Shown: positions 37,218 to 46,328, counted from the stretch's first letter. The stretch is DNA of 64,000 bases from Streptomyces sp. NBC_01465 (GCF_036227325.1 NZ_CP109467.1:7006001-7070000); one strand, 5' to 3'. The notes: generated by a model not told the origin, from the sequence alone. Program-made: numbers and translations.

Positions 37218-37787
37218 TCACACGATGCCGCCGCCTCCGCCCCCGCCGGACGGGGTCGCCCCGGAGTCGCCCCGAAGCCGTCCGGTGAGCCCGCCCTCAC
37301 GGGCGAGATGCGGCACGACGGCGGCCAGCCCCGCATTCCCGTACAGCGCGACGGCCAGCAGCTGCTCCCGCGCCTCCCATCCCGACTCCCGTACCTCGTG
37401 CGCCGCATGGGGCCCCTCGGGCAGTACGACTTCCCCCATCAGCTCCTTCACCGCATGCCGTCCTGCCCGGGTCCGGTGCGGAAGGCGCTGACGCCACAAC
37501 CCGCCCTCGACCAGCGGCTGTTGCACCTGCTCCAGCGCGGACTGCACCCGAGGCGTGTCCATCAGGTCCCGCAGTCCGAGCGGCCGGTGCAGCGCGGCAT
37601 GCACGGCCTTCTCCAGGGCCCCGTCGGCGCCACTGGGCACCCCCGAGGTCTGCAGTGTGCCGGGCTTGCCCGGCGTGATCGCCCCGCGCAACGCCAGCGC
37701 CACCACGGCCACGGTGACGGCCGAACGCCGCCCGCCCTGTAAGAGACCGACTTCCTCTGCGCTGAGCTGTGTTGACCCCTCGGTCAT
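37218..37787 (-). CDS. TIGR04222-like hypothetical protein
   Basis: 189 residues. The opening LSAEEVGLLQGGRRSAVTVAVVALALRGAI resembles the start of TIGR04222 domain proteins, which in Streptomyces usually carry membrane segments and a Gly-rich tail. Here no membrane helix is seen, but a tail of eight glycines ends the protein (GGGGGGGG then IV). ATG 37787 has AGGGGGTG upstream. A GTG three codons earlier is possible. The function is unknown. Confidence 0.6.
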   Translation of the reverse strand: MTEGSTQLSAEEVGLLQGGRRSAVTVAVVALALRGAITPGKPGTLQTSGVPSGADGALEKAVHAALHRPLGLRDLMDTPRVQSALEQVQQPLVEGGLWRQRLPHRTRAGRHAVKELMGEVVLPEGPHAAHEVRESGWEAREQLLAVALYGNAGLAAVVPHLAREGGLTGRLRGDSGATPSGGGGGGGIV

Positions 37788-37923
37788 GAAGCCCACCCCC
37801 TAGGGCAGGGGTACGCCCCGTGGCGGGGACCGCGCAAGCACCCGGGGAAGGATTCGATGCGAAACTTCAGGAACGCCGGGGGTGTTGGGCTGATCCGACG
37901 GCCGTCGGCCGGCGGTCGACCCG

Positions 37924-37952
37924 TCGACTTGTGACACGTGCCACCTTATGAT
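37924..37952 (+). promoter_or_regulatory. Promoter of the GH5 fusion gene
   Basis: TCGACT (37924-37929), 17 bases, then TATGAT (37947-37952). The -10 ends six bases before the ATG at 37959, so the mRNA would start at or near the A of the start codon and be leaderless. This supports ATG 37959 over the GTG at 37938. Confidence 0.6.
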
Positions 37953-37958
37953 CGCCGG

Positions 37959-40319
37959 ATGTCAGCGCCCCTCCGCCGTCACCTCGCCGCAGCCTGTGCC
38001 GCAGTCCTCCTGGCCGGGACTGCCGTCGGAGCGGCCGCTCTCGACCCGACCGGCCTCTTCGCCCCCCTGTCCATGACGACCCTTCACCCCGGCACCGTCC
38101 GGGGCCTCTGGTCGCTCGCCGGGCTCGTGGTGTTCCTGCCGGTGCTCACCGCCGCCTGCTACCTGGGCGTCCTGAGGTTCGGCACCCGCTTCACCCGCGT
38201 ACTGGCCACCGCCGTCCTTGCCGCCGCCCTGGCCCGCTTCGCCCAACTCCTCGCGGAGACAGGGGACATGGGCGTCGCGCTGTGGTCCTGCGGGCTGACC
38301 GCCGTACGCACCGCCCTGCTCGCCTGGGTCCCCGCCCTGGCCGCCACCGCGATCGGGCCGCGCCGTGACGACGGGGAGCCCGGCGCCGCGCTCTCCCGTC
38401 CGCTGACCGCCGCCGCTCTCCCCTTCGCCGTCGCGGCCCCGCTCCTCACCCCCTTGCTCCTCGACCGCTCCCCGGCCGCAGCCCTGGCCCGCGGCCCCGT
38501 CCACGGCGCCGCTGCCGCAGCGCTCACCGTGGTCGCCGCCGGCGCAGCCACCTGGTTCCTGCTCCGGCGTGCCTGGCCCGGCTGGCCCGCCGCCGTCGTC
38601 GGCGGCGCGTTCGCCGGGCTCTGCGCGGCTGTTGCGAACGTCGCGGACGACATGACCGCCGGCGGCTTCGCCTGGGTCGTCGGCCTCGGGCTGTACCTCG
38701 GCGCCGGAATCTCCCTCGGAGTCGCCTGCGGCTGGGCGATACCCCTGGCGGCGCGCCTCCCGCTCCGCCCGGCCCTGGCCGCCGCCGTCGCTCTCGCCCT
38801 GCTCGCCTGGCCCGCCGGGTACGCCCTCACCTCCGGGCCGCTGCCCGGCACGGCACCCGTCACCGCCGCCGCCCGCGCCACCGCCGCACGCCCCCTGCCC
38901 GCCCTGACCGTACGGAACCGTACGATCTCCGACGTGAACGGCCGTCAGGTCATCCTGCGCGGCGCCAACGTCAACCAGCTCTACGACGCCGACCCGAACG
39001 CCCGTCCCGGCCTCTCTCCCGTCCGCCCGCTCACCGACGCCGACTTCGCCTCCATGGCCGCGCTCGGCTTCGACGTCGTACGCCTGGACCTCTCGTGGTC
39101 CCGCCTGGAACCGGTGCGCGGCCGGCTCGACCCCGGCTATCTGGCCCTCGTCCGCCAGGCCGTGGCGCGCGCCGCCGACCACGGCATGTACACCGTCCTC
39201 GACATGCACCAGGACGCCTGGTCGCGCTACTCGGCAGCCCCGCCCGGCACCCGCTGCCCCTCGGGCACGTCCCCCGTCCTCGGCTACGACGGGGCGCCGG
39301 AGTGGGCCGTGCTGCCCGACGGGCAGTCGCACTGCCAGTCCCTCGACCGCGACCTGACGCCCGCCGTACAGCGCTCCGTCACCAACTTCTTCCACGACAC
39401 CGACGGCATCCAGACCGCCCTCGTCCGCACCTGGGGGCGGCTCGCGGCCGCCTTCGCCGCCGATCCGGCCGTCGCCGGCTACGACCTGCTCAACGAGCCC
39501 GGCTTCGGCGACGACCCGCCGGCCACCACCTCCACCCTCCTCGGCCGGTACTACGACCGCGCGCTGCACGCCATCCGCGCCGCCGAGTCGGACACCCCCG
39601 GCGGTCTGCCGCACCTGGCGTTCCTGGAGCCCGGCGTGCTGTGGTCCGGACTCGGCTTCGACGCCGCCCCCGCCCCCGGCTTCACCGATGACCGCTACAC
39701 CGTCTTCGCCCCGCACCTCTACAGCGAGTCCATCACCATGGACCAGGACCTCGGCATCACCCTCACCACGATCGAGCGCGGCTTCGCGCTGGCCCAGCGG
39801 CAGGCGAAGGTCTACGGGATGCCGCTGTGGGTGGGGGAGTGGGGCTGGTTCCCGTTCACCACACGCCAGAACGCCGCCAGGACCGCGCGTTTCGCCGAGG
39901 CGGTGGACGATGCGCTGGCAGGCGACGCGGTGTGGGTGTGGAAGCAGGCGTGCGGAGACCCGCAGGCGGCCGGCGACACGACCGACACGGGCAATGTCGT
40001 CGGTGTCGTATGCGCCACCGGCAAGGACGTGCCACCCGACCCGGCGACGGCCGCACTGCTCTCGCGCCCGTACCCGCGCGCGGCACCTGGCTCGCTCACC
40101 CGGTTGTCGGCGAGCGGGGACGGGCCGACACTCCAACTGGAGGGCACGGCACCGACAGGCGGGACGGGCGCCAGATGCACGCTCGACGTCTGGTTCCCGG
40201 GCGAGACCCGCCCGCACCCGCAGGCCTCGGGCCTCTCGGGCCTGACACTCCGTCAAGTCCCGGGCGGCTGGCGGCTCACCGCCTGCGCCTCGGGCGGCCG
40301 CTACCGTCTGACGGCCTGA
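37959..40319 (+). CDS. Membrane-anchored glycoside hydrolase family 5 protein
   Basis: 786 residues in two parts. Residues 1-305 hold about eight hydrophobic segments. The rest is a GH5 barrel starting TISDVNGRQVILRGANVNQLYD, with LDMHQDAW, the acid/base Glu in YDLLNEPGFG and the nucleophile Glu in WVGEWGWFPF, followed by a small C-terminal beta domain with one cysteine pair. The wording (HQDAWSR, LLNEPG, GEWG) is close to endoglycoceramidase-type GH5 enzymes, which release glycans from glycolipids, but cellulase-like activity cannot be excluded. The catalytic part would face outside the membrane. Fusion of a multi-pass membrane region to GH5 is unusual. Confidence 0.8.
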   Translation: MSAPLRRHLAAACAAVLLAGTAVGAAALDPTGLFAPLSMTTLHPGTVRGLWSLAGLVVFLPVLTAACYLGVLRFGTRFTRVLATAVLAAALARFAQLLAETGDMGVALWSCGLTAVRTALLAWVPALAATAIGPRRDDGEPGAALSRPLTAAALPFAVAAPLLTPLLLDRSPAAALARGPVHGAAAAALTVVAAGAATWFLLRRAWPGWPAAVVGGAFAGLCAAVANVADDMTAGGFAWVVGLGLYLGAGISLGVACGWAIPLAARLPLRPALAAAVALALLAWPAGYALTSGPLPGTAPVTAAARATAARPLPALTVRNRTISDVNGRQVILRGANVNQLYDADPNARPGLSPVRPLTDADFASMAALGFDVVRLDLSWSRLEPVRGRLDPGYLALVRQAVARAADHGMYTVLDMHQDAWSRYSAAPPGTRCPSGTSPVLGYDGAPEWAVLPDGQSHCQSLDRDLTPAVQRSVTNFFHDTDGIQTALVRTWGRLAAAFAADPAVAGYDLLNEPGFGDDPPATTSTLLGRYYDRALHAIRAAESDTPGGLPHLAFLEPGVLWSGLGFDAAPAPGFTDDRYTVFAPHLYSESITMDQDLGITLTTIERGFALAQRQAKVYGMPLWVGEWGWFPFTTRQNAARTARFAEAVDDALAGDAVWVWKQACGDPQAAGDTTDTGNVVGVVCATGKDVPPDPATAALLSRPYPRAAPGSLTRLSASGDGPTLQLEGTAPTGGTGARCTLDVWFPGETRPHPQASGLSGLTLRQVPGGWRLTACASGGRYRLTA

Positions 40320-40362
40320 AAATCCTTTCACGGCCGGAACGCCTCCGCAGTACGGTCGGCCG

Positions 40363-41103
40363 ATGGACGATACGGACGGATACTTCGGAGAACGGGTCGC
40401 GGCGACGTACGACGAATCGTCAACGGACATGTTCGAGCGGGATGTTGTGGAGACGACGGCCGACTTCCTCGCCCAACTGGCGGACGGAGGAAGGGCCCTC
40501 GAACTGGGCATCGGTACGGGGCGCATCGCACTGCCGCTGACCCGTCGCGGGGTTCCGGTCCACGGCATCGACATGTCACGGGCAATGGTGTCCCGGTTGC
40601 ACGCCAAGCCGGGCGGCGCTGCGATCGGCGTGACGATCGGCGACTTCGCCACGGCGCGAGCGGAGGACGAGGGGCCCTTCTCCCTGGCGTATCTGCTCTT
40701 CAACACCGTCATGAACCTCACGACACAGGCGGCACAAGTGGCCTGCTTCCGCAATGCCGCGGCCCACCTCGAACCCGGCGGGTGCTTCGTCGTCGAGGTC
40801 CTGGTCCCCGAACTGCGCAGGCTTCCCTACGGGCAGACGGTCGTGCCGTACGGGGTGGGCGAGACGCGGTGGTCATTCGACATCTACGACGTCGCCACCC
40901 AGGCGACCACGTCGAACTACATCGAAGTCGTCGACGGGCGGGGCGAGTACAGATCGATCCCGTTCCGGTACGTGTGGCCGTCGGAACTCGACCTGATGGC
41001 TCAGCTGGCAGGCCTGCGGCTGCGTGAGCGGTGGGAGGGATGGAAGCGGGAGCCCTTCACCGGCGAAAGCCGTCGGCACGTGTCGGTCTGGGAGAAGCCT
41101 TAA
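40363..41103 (+). CDS. Class I SAM-dependent methyltransferase
   Basis: 246 residues. Motif I ALELGIGTGRIALPLTRRG (about 45-63) and motif II GIDMS (about 69) define the fold. VTIGDFATA and YLLFNTVMNLTT follow. The substrate is unknown. There is no ribosome site. TACGGT at 40351-40356 ends six bases before the ATG, so a leaderless mRNA is likely. The 3' end overlaps the convergent hydrolase gene by 4 bases. Confidence 0.8.
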   Translation: MDDTDGYFGERVAATYDESSTDMFERDVVETTADFLAQLADGGRALELGIGTGRIALPLTRRGVPVHGIDMSRAMVSRLHAKPGGAAIGVTIGDFATARAEDEGPFSLAYLLFNTVMNLTTQAAQVACFRNAAAHLEPGGCFVVEVLVPELRRLPYGQTVVPYGVGETRWSFDIYDVATQATTSNYIEVVDGRGEYRSIPFRYVWPSELDLMAQLAGLRLRERWEGWKREPFTGESRRHVSVWEKP

Positions 41104-41945
41104 GAGGTTTTGCCGCGCACGGCCCGCAACAGATGCGGCCACGCCGCCGCCCCGAGCGCCGCATCGGCCGCGGGCGAACCGCCGTACCCGAACGCGGCGG
41201 ACGGTGCCGGGGCGCTTTCCCCGGGCAGTCGGATGCGATGCCCCGCGTCCGGCCGGCTGACGAGTCGCACAGGACGCCGCAGTGCCAACTCCTCGGCATA
41301 CGGCAGCGAAGGCCACATCGCGTCGTCCCCGCCGGCCACGAGCAGCACCTCGGCCCGGGCCTTCTCCACGGGGATCGCGGCGGCGTCGGTGAGGTGGGCG
41401 TAGGCCTCGCGGCTCTGCTCGTACCAGGAACGGACGGAGACGGGTTCACCCTCCGGCTCCGTGCGCGTCCAGCTCTCGTCGTACGGAACGAACGGCAGCG
41501 CCCGCCCCTGCCAACTCCACGACGACCGGCACGGAACACTGCGCCCGTCGAGCCCCGGTCCGAAACTTCCCCAGACCAGGGACGTGGGCGAGAGGGCGAC
41601 CACCGCATCGACCCGCTCGTCGAAAACCCCCCACAGCAGTGCGGCTTCGGCCCCTTTGGAGGTCCCCAGAACACTGATGCGCCGCGCCCCCGCCGCCCGG
41701 AGCCGGTCGGTCGCGGCGCCAAAGGTCTCCAACGGAATCTCGCAGATCCCCGGAGCCTGCCCGGGCCCCCCGAACCACCGTACGGACAGCGCGATGACGC
41801 CTTCCCCGGCCAGCACCCGGCACCGCTCGACCTCAACTCGCCCACTGGACCCGGAAAGTACGAGCACCCCGGCGTCACTGCCCTGCGCGGGTGCGGCCAG
41901 GAACCCTTCCCACGGGGTGGTGAGCCTCTGCTCCACGATCTCCAT
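41100..41945 (-). CDS. Alpha/beta hydrolase with BAAT/acyl-CoA thioesterase-like C-terminal fold
   Basis: 281 residues. The nucleophile elbow is GTSKGAE (Ser about 96), and the acid and base are probably in AGGDDAMWPS (about 205) and PDAGHRIR (about 235). The KGAE elbow and DDxxWPS wording fit the BAAT C-terminal family of bile-acid/acyl-CoA acyltransferases and thioesterases. The substrate is unknown. It is divergent from the GNAT gene with a 42-base shared promoter gap. Confidence 0.75.
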   Translation of the reverse strand: MEIVEQRLTTPWEGFLAAPAQGSDAGVLVLSGSSGRVEVERCRVLAGEGVIALSVRWFGGPGQAPGICEIPLETFGAATDRLRAAGARRISVLGTSKGAEAALLWGVFDERVDAVVALSPTSLVWGSFGPGLDGRSVPCRSSWSWQGRALPFVPYDESWTRTEPEGEPVSVRSWYEQSREAYAHLTDAAAIPVEKARAEVLLVAGGDDAMWPSLPYAEELALRRPVRLVSRPDAGHRIRLPGESAPAPSAAFGYGGSPAADAALGAAAWPHLLRAVRGKTS

Positions 41946-41987
41946 AAACCGTCGTACCCCCGGTGTTCAGCCTTGTAGGTTCGCGGG

Positions 41988-42455
41988 ATGAGTGCAGACA
42001 GTACGGCAGAGGTGCGGCCCGCGCGTGCGGCGGACGCCGAGGCGATCGCGACCGTCCACCAGGCGTCGCGGGCGCAGACCATGCCGTATCTGCCGCCGCA
42101 GAAGCGCACCCACGAGGAGGTCGTCCGCTGGGCGCGGGAGGTGCTGCTCCAGGAGTGCCGGGTCTGGGTCGCCGTACGGGGCGACGAGGTGCTCGGTTAC
42201 GCGGCCCTCGACGGAGACATGCTCGACCACCTGTATCTGCGCCCAGACGTCCGCCGCCAGGGCATCGGCACGCTGCTCCTCGACGAGGTCAGGGCGCACA
42301 GCCCGCGCGGGGTGCGCCTCCACGTCTTCCAGCAGAACACCGACGCCCGCGCCTTCTACGAGCGCCACGGTTTCATGGTCCTCGACACCAACGACGGCAG
42401 CCGCAACATGGAGAACCTGCCCGACATGACGCTGCGCTGGGAGCGCGGCAAATAA
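41988..42455 (+). CDS. GNAT family N-acetyltransferase
   Basis: 155 residues. LYLRPDVRRQGIGTLLLDEVR (about 84-104) contains the acetyl-CoA pyrophosphate loop, and FYERHGFMVLD follows as motif B. The acceptor is unknown. TAGGTT at 41976-41981 ends six bases before the ATG and no ribosome site is present, so the mRNA is probably leaderless. Confidence 0.85.
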   Translation: MSADSTAEVRPARAADAEAIATVHQASRAQTMPYLPPQKRTHEEVVRWAREVLLQECRVWVAVRGDEVLGYAALDGDMLDHLYLRPDVRRQGIGTLLLDEVRAHSPRGVRLHVFQQNTDARAFYERHGFMVLDTNDGSRNMENLPDMTLRWERGK

Positions 42456-42457
42456 CA

Positions 42458-42483
42458 TGACCCAGGCCCGCGGGCCTGGGTCA
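42458..42483 (+). terminator. GNAT gene terminator
   Basis: A perfect 26-base palindrome, TGACCCAGGCCCG with its complement and no spacer, begins three bases after the stop codon. In RNA it forms a tight hairpin with a small loop from the inner bases. It has no T-run, as is common in Streptomyces. Confidence 0.75.
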
Positions 42484-42497
42484 AAGGGGAGTTGGTG

Positions 42498-42549
42498 CCG
42501 CCCGGCGACATGAGGCTGGGCGCGACAGGACATTCATGTCGCCGGGCGG
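42498..42549. repeat. 16-bp inverted repeat around a conserved loop
   Basis: CCGCCCGGCGACATGA (42498-42513) pairs perfectly with 42534-42549 around a 20-base loop. The loop contains CTGGGCGCGACAGGACA (42516-42532), the same 17 bases found in the loop of the structured element at 44355-44416 on the other side of katA. It lies between two terminators, so it is not obviously needed for termination. Confidence 0.6.
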
Positions 42550-42723
42550 AGTTCATGGGTATGGCTGGGGCCGCGGCGGGGCGATTGGCCCGGCCGGGTT
42601 CGTTCCTTCAGGTCAGGGACGGACCCGGTGGCCTTGACCACCGCACTGGCATCGCGGCACCGCCGCGGCCCTCAGGCACGTCCGTACCGCCGGCCACCCC
42701 TCATCGGGCCGAAGGTCCGGACT

Positions 42724-42760
42724 GCGGCGGTGACTTGACCTCCCGTCAGGTCACCGTCGC
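42724..42760 (-). terminator. katA terminator
   Basis: GCGGCGGTGACTTGAC and GTCAGGTCACCGTCGC form a 16-bp stem with two G-U type pairs and a CTCCC loop. It begins 11 bases beyond the katA stop. Confidence 0.75.
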
Positions 42761-42770
42761 GGTCTGGGTG

Positions 42771-44228
42771 CTAGTCCTCGCGCAGGGCGCGGACCGCCTC
42801 CTCCACGCGCTTGCCGTACTCGGCGTCGGCTGCGTGGAAGTGGGCCAGGTTCTTCTCGATCACGTCGTCGCGGGTGACCTGCGAGAGGCCGCCGGCGATG
42901 TTGGCGATCAGTCGGGACTTCTCGTCGTCCGACATCAGACGGTAGAGCTCGCCCGCCTGGAAGAAGTCGTCGTCCTTGACGTGGGCGGGGGCGGCGTAGG
43001 TGCCGGTCCAGCCGGTGAGGGCGTACGGGGCGGAGAGCGCCGCGTCCGTCTGGGACGGGCCCTGGTAGGAGTTGGGCTCGTAGTTCTTCTCGCTGCGACC
43101 GCCGTTGCGCGTCGCCATCGCACCGTCGCGGCCGTAGTTCGAAGCGACCGTCGCCTTGGGGGCGTTGACCGGCAGCTGGGTGTGGTTGATGCCCACCCGG
43201 TAGCGCTGCGCGTCGGCGTACGCGAAGAGGCGGCCCTGCAGCATCTTGTCCGGCGAAGGACCGATGCCCGGAACGAAGTTGTTCGGGGAGAACGCGGCCT
43301 GCTCGACCTCGGCGAAGACGTTGTTGGGGTTGCGGTCCAGGACCAGGCGCCCCACGCGCTGCAGCGGGTAGTCGCTGTGCGGCCAGATCTTCGTCAGGTC
43401 GAAGGGGTTGAAGCGGTAGTCGGCCGCCTCGGCCGCCGGCATGACCTGGACGTACAGGGTCCAGGACGGGTTGACGCCCCGCTCGATGGCCTGCAGCAGG
43501 TCCGTCTGGTGGGAGTTGGCGTCCTTGCCCGCGAGCTCGGCGCCCTGCTCGGCGGAGAGGCAGCGGATGCCCTGGTTCGTCTTGAAGTGGTACTTGACGA
43601 AGAAGGCCTCGCCCTCGGCGTTCGTCCACTGGTAGGTGTGCGAGCCGTAGCCGTTCATGTGGCGGTACGAGGCGGGGATGCCGCGGTCGCCCATCAGCCA
43701 GGTGATCTGGTGCGTGGCTTCCGGCGCGTGCGCCCAGAAGTCCCAGACGTTGTCCGCCTCCTGCTTGCCCGTGAAGGGGTCGCGCTTCTGGGAGTGGATG
43801 AAGTCGGGGAACTTGATCGGGTCCTTGATGAAGAACACCGGGGTGTTGTTGCCGACCAGGTCGTAGTTGCCCTGCTCGGTGTAGAACTTCAGCGCGAAGC
43901 CGCGCGGGTCGCGGACCGCGTCCGCGCCGCCGAGCGAGTCGGCCACGGTCGAGAAGCGGATGAACGTCTCGGTGCGCTTGCCGACGGTGGAGAGGAAGTC
44001 GGCGTGGGTGAAGCCGGTGACGTCGTCCGTCACCTCGAAGTAGCCGTAGGCGCCGGAGCCGCGTGCGTGGACGACGCGCTCCGGGATGCGCTCGCGGTTG
44101 AACCGGGCGAGCTTCTCCAGCAGGTGCTGGTCCTGGAGGAGCAGCGGTCCACCGAGGCCGGCGGATGCGGAGTTCTGGTTGTCGGCGACCGGGGCGCCTG
44201 ACTCGGTCGTAAGCACGCGCTTCGACAT
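42771..44228 (-). CDS. katA: Catalase (small-subunit, haem)
   Basis: 485 residues, a clade 3 monofunctional catalase that converts hydrogen peroxide to water and oxygen. Distal His54 is in [12 protein letters not shown] and the catalytic Asn in [21 protein letters not shown] is typical, and the proximal haem ligand Tyr is in [14 protein letters not shown] (about 337). The C-terminus matches small catalases. It lies beside uric-acid genes and its promoter carries the same palindrome as the uricase operon. The role is therefore probably removal of peroxide made by uricase. Confidence 0.95.
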   Translation of the reverse strand: MSKRVLTTESGAPVADNQNSASAGLGGPLLLQDQHLLEKLARFNRERIPERVVHARGSGAYGYFEVTDDVTGFTHADFLSTVGKRTETFIRFSTVADSLGGADAVRDPRGFALKFYTEQGNYDLVGNNTPVFFIKDPIKFPDFIHSQKRDPFTGKQEADNVWDFWAHAPEATHQITWLMGDRGIPASYRHMNGYGSHTYQWTNAEGEAFFVKYHFKTNQGIRCLSAEQGAELAGKDANSHQTDLLQAIERGVNPSWTLYVQVMPAAEAADYRFNPFDLTKIWPHSDYPLQRVGRLVLDRNPNNVFAEVEQAAFSPNNFVPGIGPSPDKMLQGRLFAYADAQRYRVGINHTQLPVNAPKATVASNYGRDGAMATRNGGRSEKNYEPNSYQGPSQTDAALSAPYALTGWTGTYAAPAHVKDDDFFQAGELYRLMSDDEKSRLIANIAGGLSQVTRDDVIEKNLAHFHAADAEYGKRVEEAVRALRED

Positions 44229-44283
44229 CGTGGACCTTCCGTGCGGGATCTGCTGACGGCTGGGTGACGGGTGGGGTGCGAGG

Positions 44284-44324
44284 AGCGTAAATTCGCTTCG
44301 AACGTCACGTCAACAGTTTGTTGA
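44284..44324 (-). promoter_or_regulatory. katA promoter with palindromic operator over the -35
   Basis: Read on the minus strand, TTGACG (44313-44308), an 18-base spacer and TACGCT (44289-44284) form the promoter. The palindrome TCAACA-AAC-TGTTGA (44324-44310) covers the -35. The 19 bases TTTCAACAAACTGTTGACG differ at one position from those before uraD. Confidence 0.75.
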
Positions 44325-44354
44325 AAGTGCTGGTCGTTTGAGTTGCGTGTGGTG

Positions 44355-44416
44355 TTCCGGGCGGCGGCGACGCCTGGGCGCGACAGGACAGGTGTCAGCG
44401 CCACCGCCGCCCGGAA
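44355..44416 (-). terminator. Structured element downstream of glxR
   Basis: TTCCGGGCGGCGG (44355-44367) and CCGCCGCCCGGAA (44404-44416) pair perfectly. Inside, GACGCCTG pairs with CAGGTGTC with one wobble, leaving a loop with GGCGCGACAGGA. It lies 42 bases beyond the glxR stop and before the katA promoter, so it probably ends the hyi-glxR transcript. It shares its loop sequence with the element at 42498. Confidence 0.65.
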
Positions 44417-44458
44417 ATCTGGGGGAAGTCACGAGGGGAACGTCGCCCCCTCGTAGCT

Positions 44459-45349
44459 TCAGACCTGCGAGCCCGACAGGCGCTCGACCGAGCGCAGCAG
44501 CGCCGAGTGGTCCAGGCCGCCGTCGCCCTGGGCGCGCAGCGAGGCGACCAGCTGGGCGACGACCGCGCCGACGGGCAGGGCCGCGCCGACGTTGCGGGCG
44601 GCGTCGGTGACGATGCCCATGTCCTTGTGGTGCAGGTCGATCCGGAAGCCGGGCTTGAAGTCCCGGTTGATGAAGTTGTCCTTCTTGCGGGTCAGGACGG
44701 TCGAGCCGGCCAGGCCGCCGTTGAGGACGTCCAGGGCGGCCGCGAGGTCGACGCCCGACTTCTCCAGGAAGACGACGGCCTCGGCGCAGGCCTGGATGTT
44801 GACCGCGACGATCAGCTGGTTGGCGGCCTTCACGGTCTGGCCCGAGCCGTGCGGACCGCACAGGACGATGGTCTTGCCGAGCGCGTCGAGCACCGGGCGG
44901 GCCTCGTCGAAGTCGGCCTTCTCGCCGCCGACCATGATGGAGAGCACGGCTTCGATCGCGCCGGCCTCGCCACCGGAGACCGGGGCGTCCAGGACGCGGA
45001 TTCCCTTGTCCTTGGCGGCCTTGGCGAGGTCCACCGAGGTCTGCGGGGTGATCGAGGACATGTCGATCAGCAGGGCGCCCTCACGGGCGTTCTCCAGGAT
45101 GCCGTTCTCGCCGTACGCGATGGCCTCGACCTGCGGGGATGCGGGCACCATCGTCACGATCACGTCGGCGTCCTTCACCGCCTCGGCGATCGAGGAGGCG
45201 ACGGTGCCGCCGGCGGCCGCGAGACGGTCCAGCTTGTCCTGCTCCAGCGTGAAGCCGGTGACGGAGTAGCCGGCCTTGATCAGGTTCTCGGACATGGGGG
45301 AGCCCATGATGCCGAGGCCGACCCATGCGATCTTGGGGAGAGTGCTCAT
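44459..45349 (-). CDS. glxR: 2-hydroxy-3-oxopropionate (tartronate semialdehyde) reductase
   Basis: 296 residues of the beta-hydroxyacid dehydrogenase family. The NAD(P) site is WVGLGIMGSPMSENLIKAGY (about 8-27), the substrate motif is DAPVSGGEAGA (about 117-127), and the catalytic Lys is in GSGQTVKAANQ (about 171). It reduces tartronate semialdehyde to D-glycerate. It lies 34 bases downstream of hyi on the same strand and is probably co-transcribed. ATG 45349 is preceded by AGAGG. Confidence 0.9.
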   Translation of the reverse strand: MSTLPKIAWVGLGIMGSPMSENLIKAGYSVTGFTLEQDKLDRLAAAGGTVASSIAEAVKDADVIVTMVPASPQVEAIAYGENGILENAREGALLIDMSSITPQTSVDLAKAAKDKGIRVLDAPVSGGEAGAIEAVLSIMVGGEKADFDEARPVLDALGKTIVLCGPHGSGQTVKAANQLIVAVNIQACAEAVVFLEKSGVDLAAALDVLNGGLAGSTVLTRKKDNFINRDFKPGFRIDLHHKDMGIVTDAARNVGAALPVGAVVAQLVASLRAQGDGGLDHSALLRSVERLSGSQV

Positions 45350-45383
45350 CAGGGTGCCTCTTTCAACATGCAGACATAAGTGG

Positions 45384-46208
45384 TCAGTTGGCCGTGAGCC
45401 AGTCGAAGGCCTCGGCGCTCGGGCGGTCGCCCGGCTTGTACTCCAGGCCGACCCAGCCCTCGTAGCCCGCCTTGCCGAGCCGGTCGAGGAGGTCCCCGAG
45501 CGGCAGCGATCCGGTGCCCGGCGCGCCACGGCCCGGGTTGTCCGCGATCTGGACGTGGCCGGTCTTGTCGGCGTAGGCGTCGATCACGGCGGCGACATCT
45601 TCGCCGTTCATCGACAGGTGGTAGATGTCCAGCAGGAACTTGGCGTTGCCGAGTCCGCTGAGCGCGTTCACCTTGTCGATGACCTCGATCGCGGCCGGGG
45701 CGCTCACCAGCGGGTAGAGCGGCGATTCCGGCTTGTTGAGGGTCTCGACCAGGAGGATTGCGCCGATACGGTCGGCCGCGCGGGCCGCCAGCACCAGGTT
45801 CTCCAGGGCGAGTGCGTCCTGGGCCGCCGGGTCGACGCCGTCGACACGGTTGCCGTAGAGCGCGTTGAGCGCCTTGCAGCCGACCGAGGCGGCGAAGTCC
45901 GCCGCGATGCCGATGTTGGCGCGGAAGCGGTCCGACTCCTCGCCGGGTACGGAGAGGGCTCCGCGGTCAGGGCCGGGGAGCTTGCCCGCGTAGAAATTCA
46001 GCCCCACGAGCTGGGTGCCTGCGTCGTCGAGCGCCTTCTTTAGGGCGTCGAGCTCGGCCTGCGCCGGGGTGGGGGTCTCGATCCAGGGCCACCACAGCTC
46101 GACCGCCGTGAAGCCCGCGGCGGCCGCGGCCGCCGGGCGCTCCAGGAGCGGGAGTTCCGTGAAGAGGATCGAAAGGTTCACATCGAAGCGCTGGTCCTTG
46201 AGGCCCAT
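45384..46208 (-). CDS. hyi: Hydroxypyruvate isomerase (TIM-barrel)
   Basis: 274 residues, xylose-isomerase-like barrel. DVNLSILFTELPLLERPAAAAAAGF begins the barrel, catalytic Glu residues lie in LLVETLNKPES (about 143) and WVGLEYKPG (about 250), and metal ligands in LLDIYHLSMNGED. It interconverts hydroxypyruvate and tartronate semialdehyde in glyoxylate use. ATG 46208 has AAGGAG upstream. The last bases of the operator's perfect palindrome touch this ribosome site, so a bound repressor would cover both. First gene of hyi-glxR. Confidence 0.9.
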   Translation of the reverse strand: MGLKDQRFDVNLSILFTELPLLERPAAAAAAGFTAVELWWPWIETPTPAQAELDALKKALDDAGTQLVGLNFYAGKLPGPDRGALSVPGEESDRFRANIGIAADFAASVGCKALNALYGNRVDGVDPAAQDALALENLVLAARAADRIGAILLVETLNKPESPLYPLVSAPAAIEVIDKVNALSGLGNAKFLLDIYHLSMNGEDVAAVIDAYADKTGHVQIADNPGRGAPGTGSLPLGDLLDRLGKAGYEGWVGLEYKPGDRPSAEAFDWLTAN

Positions 46209-46220
46209 CGAGTGCGCTCC

Positions 46221-46285
46221 TTCCGTATTGCGGAAGTTGTTTTCTGCTTGATGGAAGGTTGCCTTCAATCCGGGAGAGCTGTCAA
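46221..46285 (-). promoter_or_regulatory. hyi promoter and operator doublet
   Basis: On the minus strand, TTGACA (46285-46280) could be the -35, with CAACCT about 18 bases downstream as a poor -10. Then follow a degenerate site TTCCATCAAGCAGAA (46256-46242) and a perfect site TTCCGCAATACGGAA (46235-46221), again 21 bp apart. Order, spacing and the exact 15-mer match gcl. Confidence 0.7.
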
Positions 46286-46328
46286 GAGGGCCTCCCGGAT
46301 TTCGTCGGCCGCGCGTTAGGTTGAGCGC

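Larger units (their letters stand above)
42456..42770. other. 315-base intergenic region with three hairpins
   Basis: No gene is seen here. It holds the terminator of the GNAT gene, a long inverted repeat (42498-42549) and the terminator of katA coming from the other strand. The stretch 42550-42723 shows nothing recognisable. Confidence 0.6.

Noticed and set aside
42516..44390. The shared 17-base loop as an insertion target duplication around katA
   Set aside because: The copies lie 1.8 kb apart inside different hairpins, and katA has a proper promoter and terminator between them, so an inserted element is not indicated.
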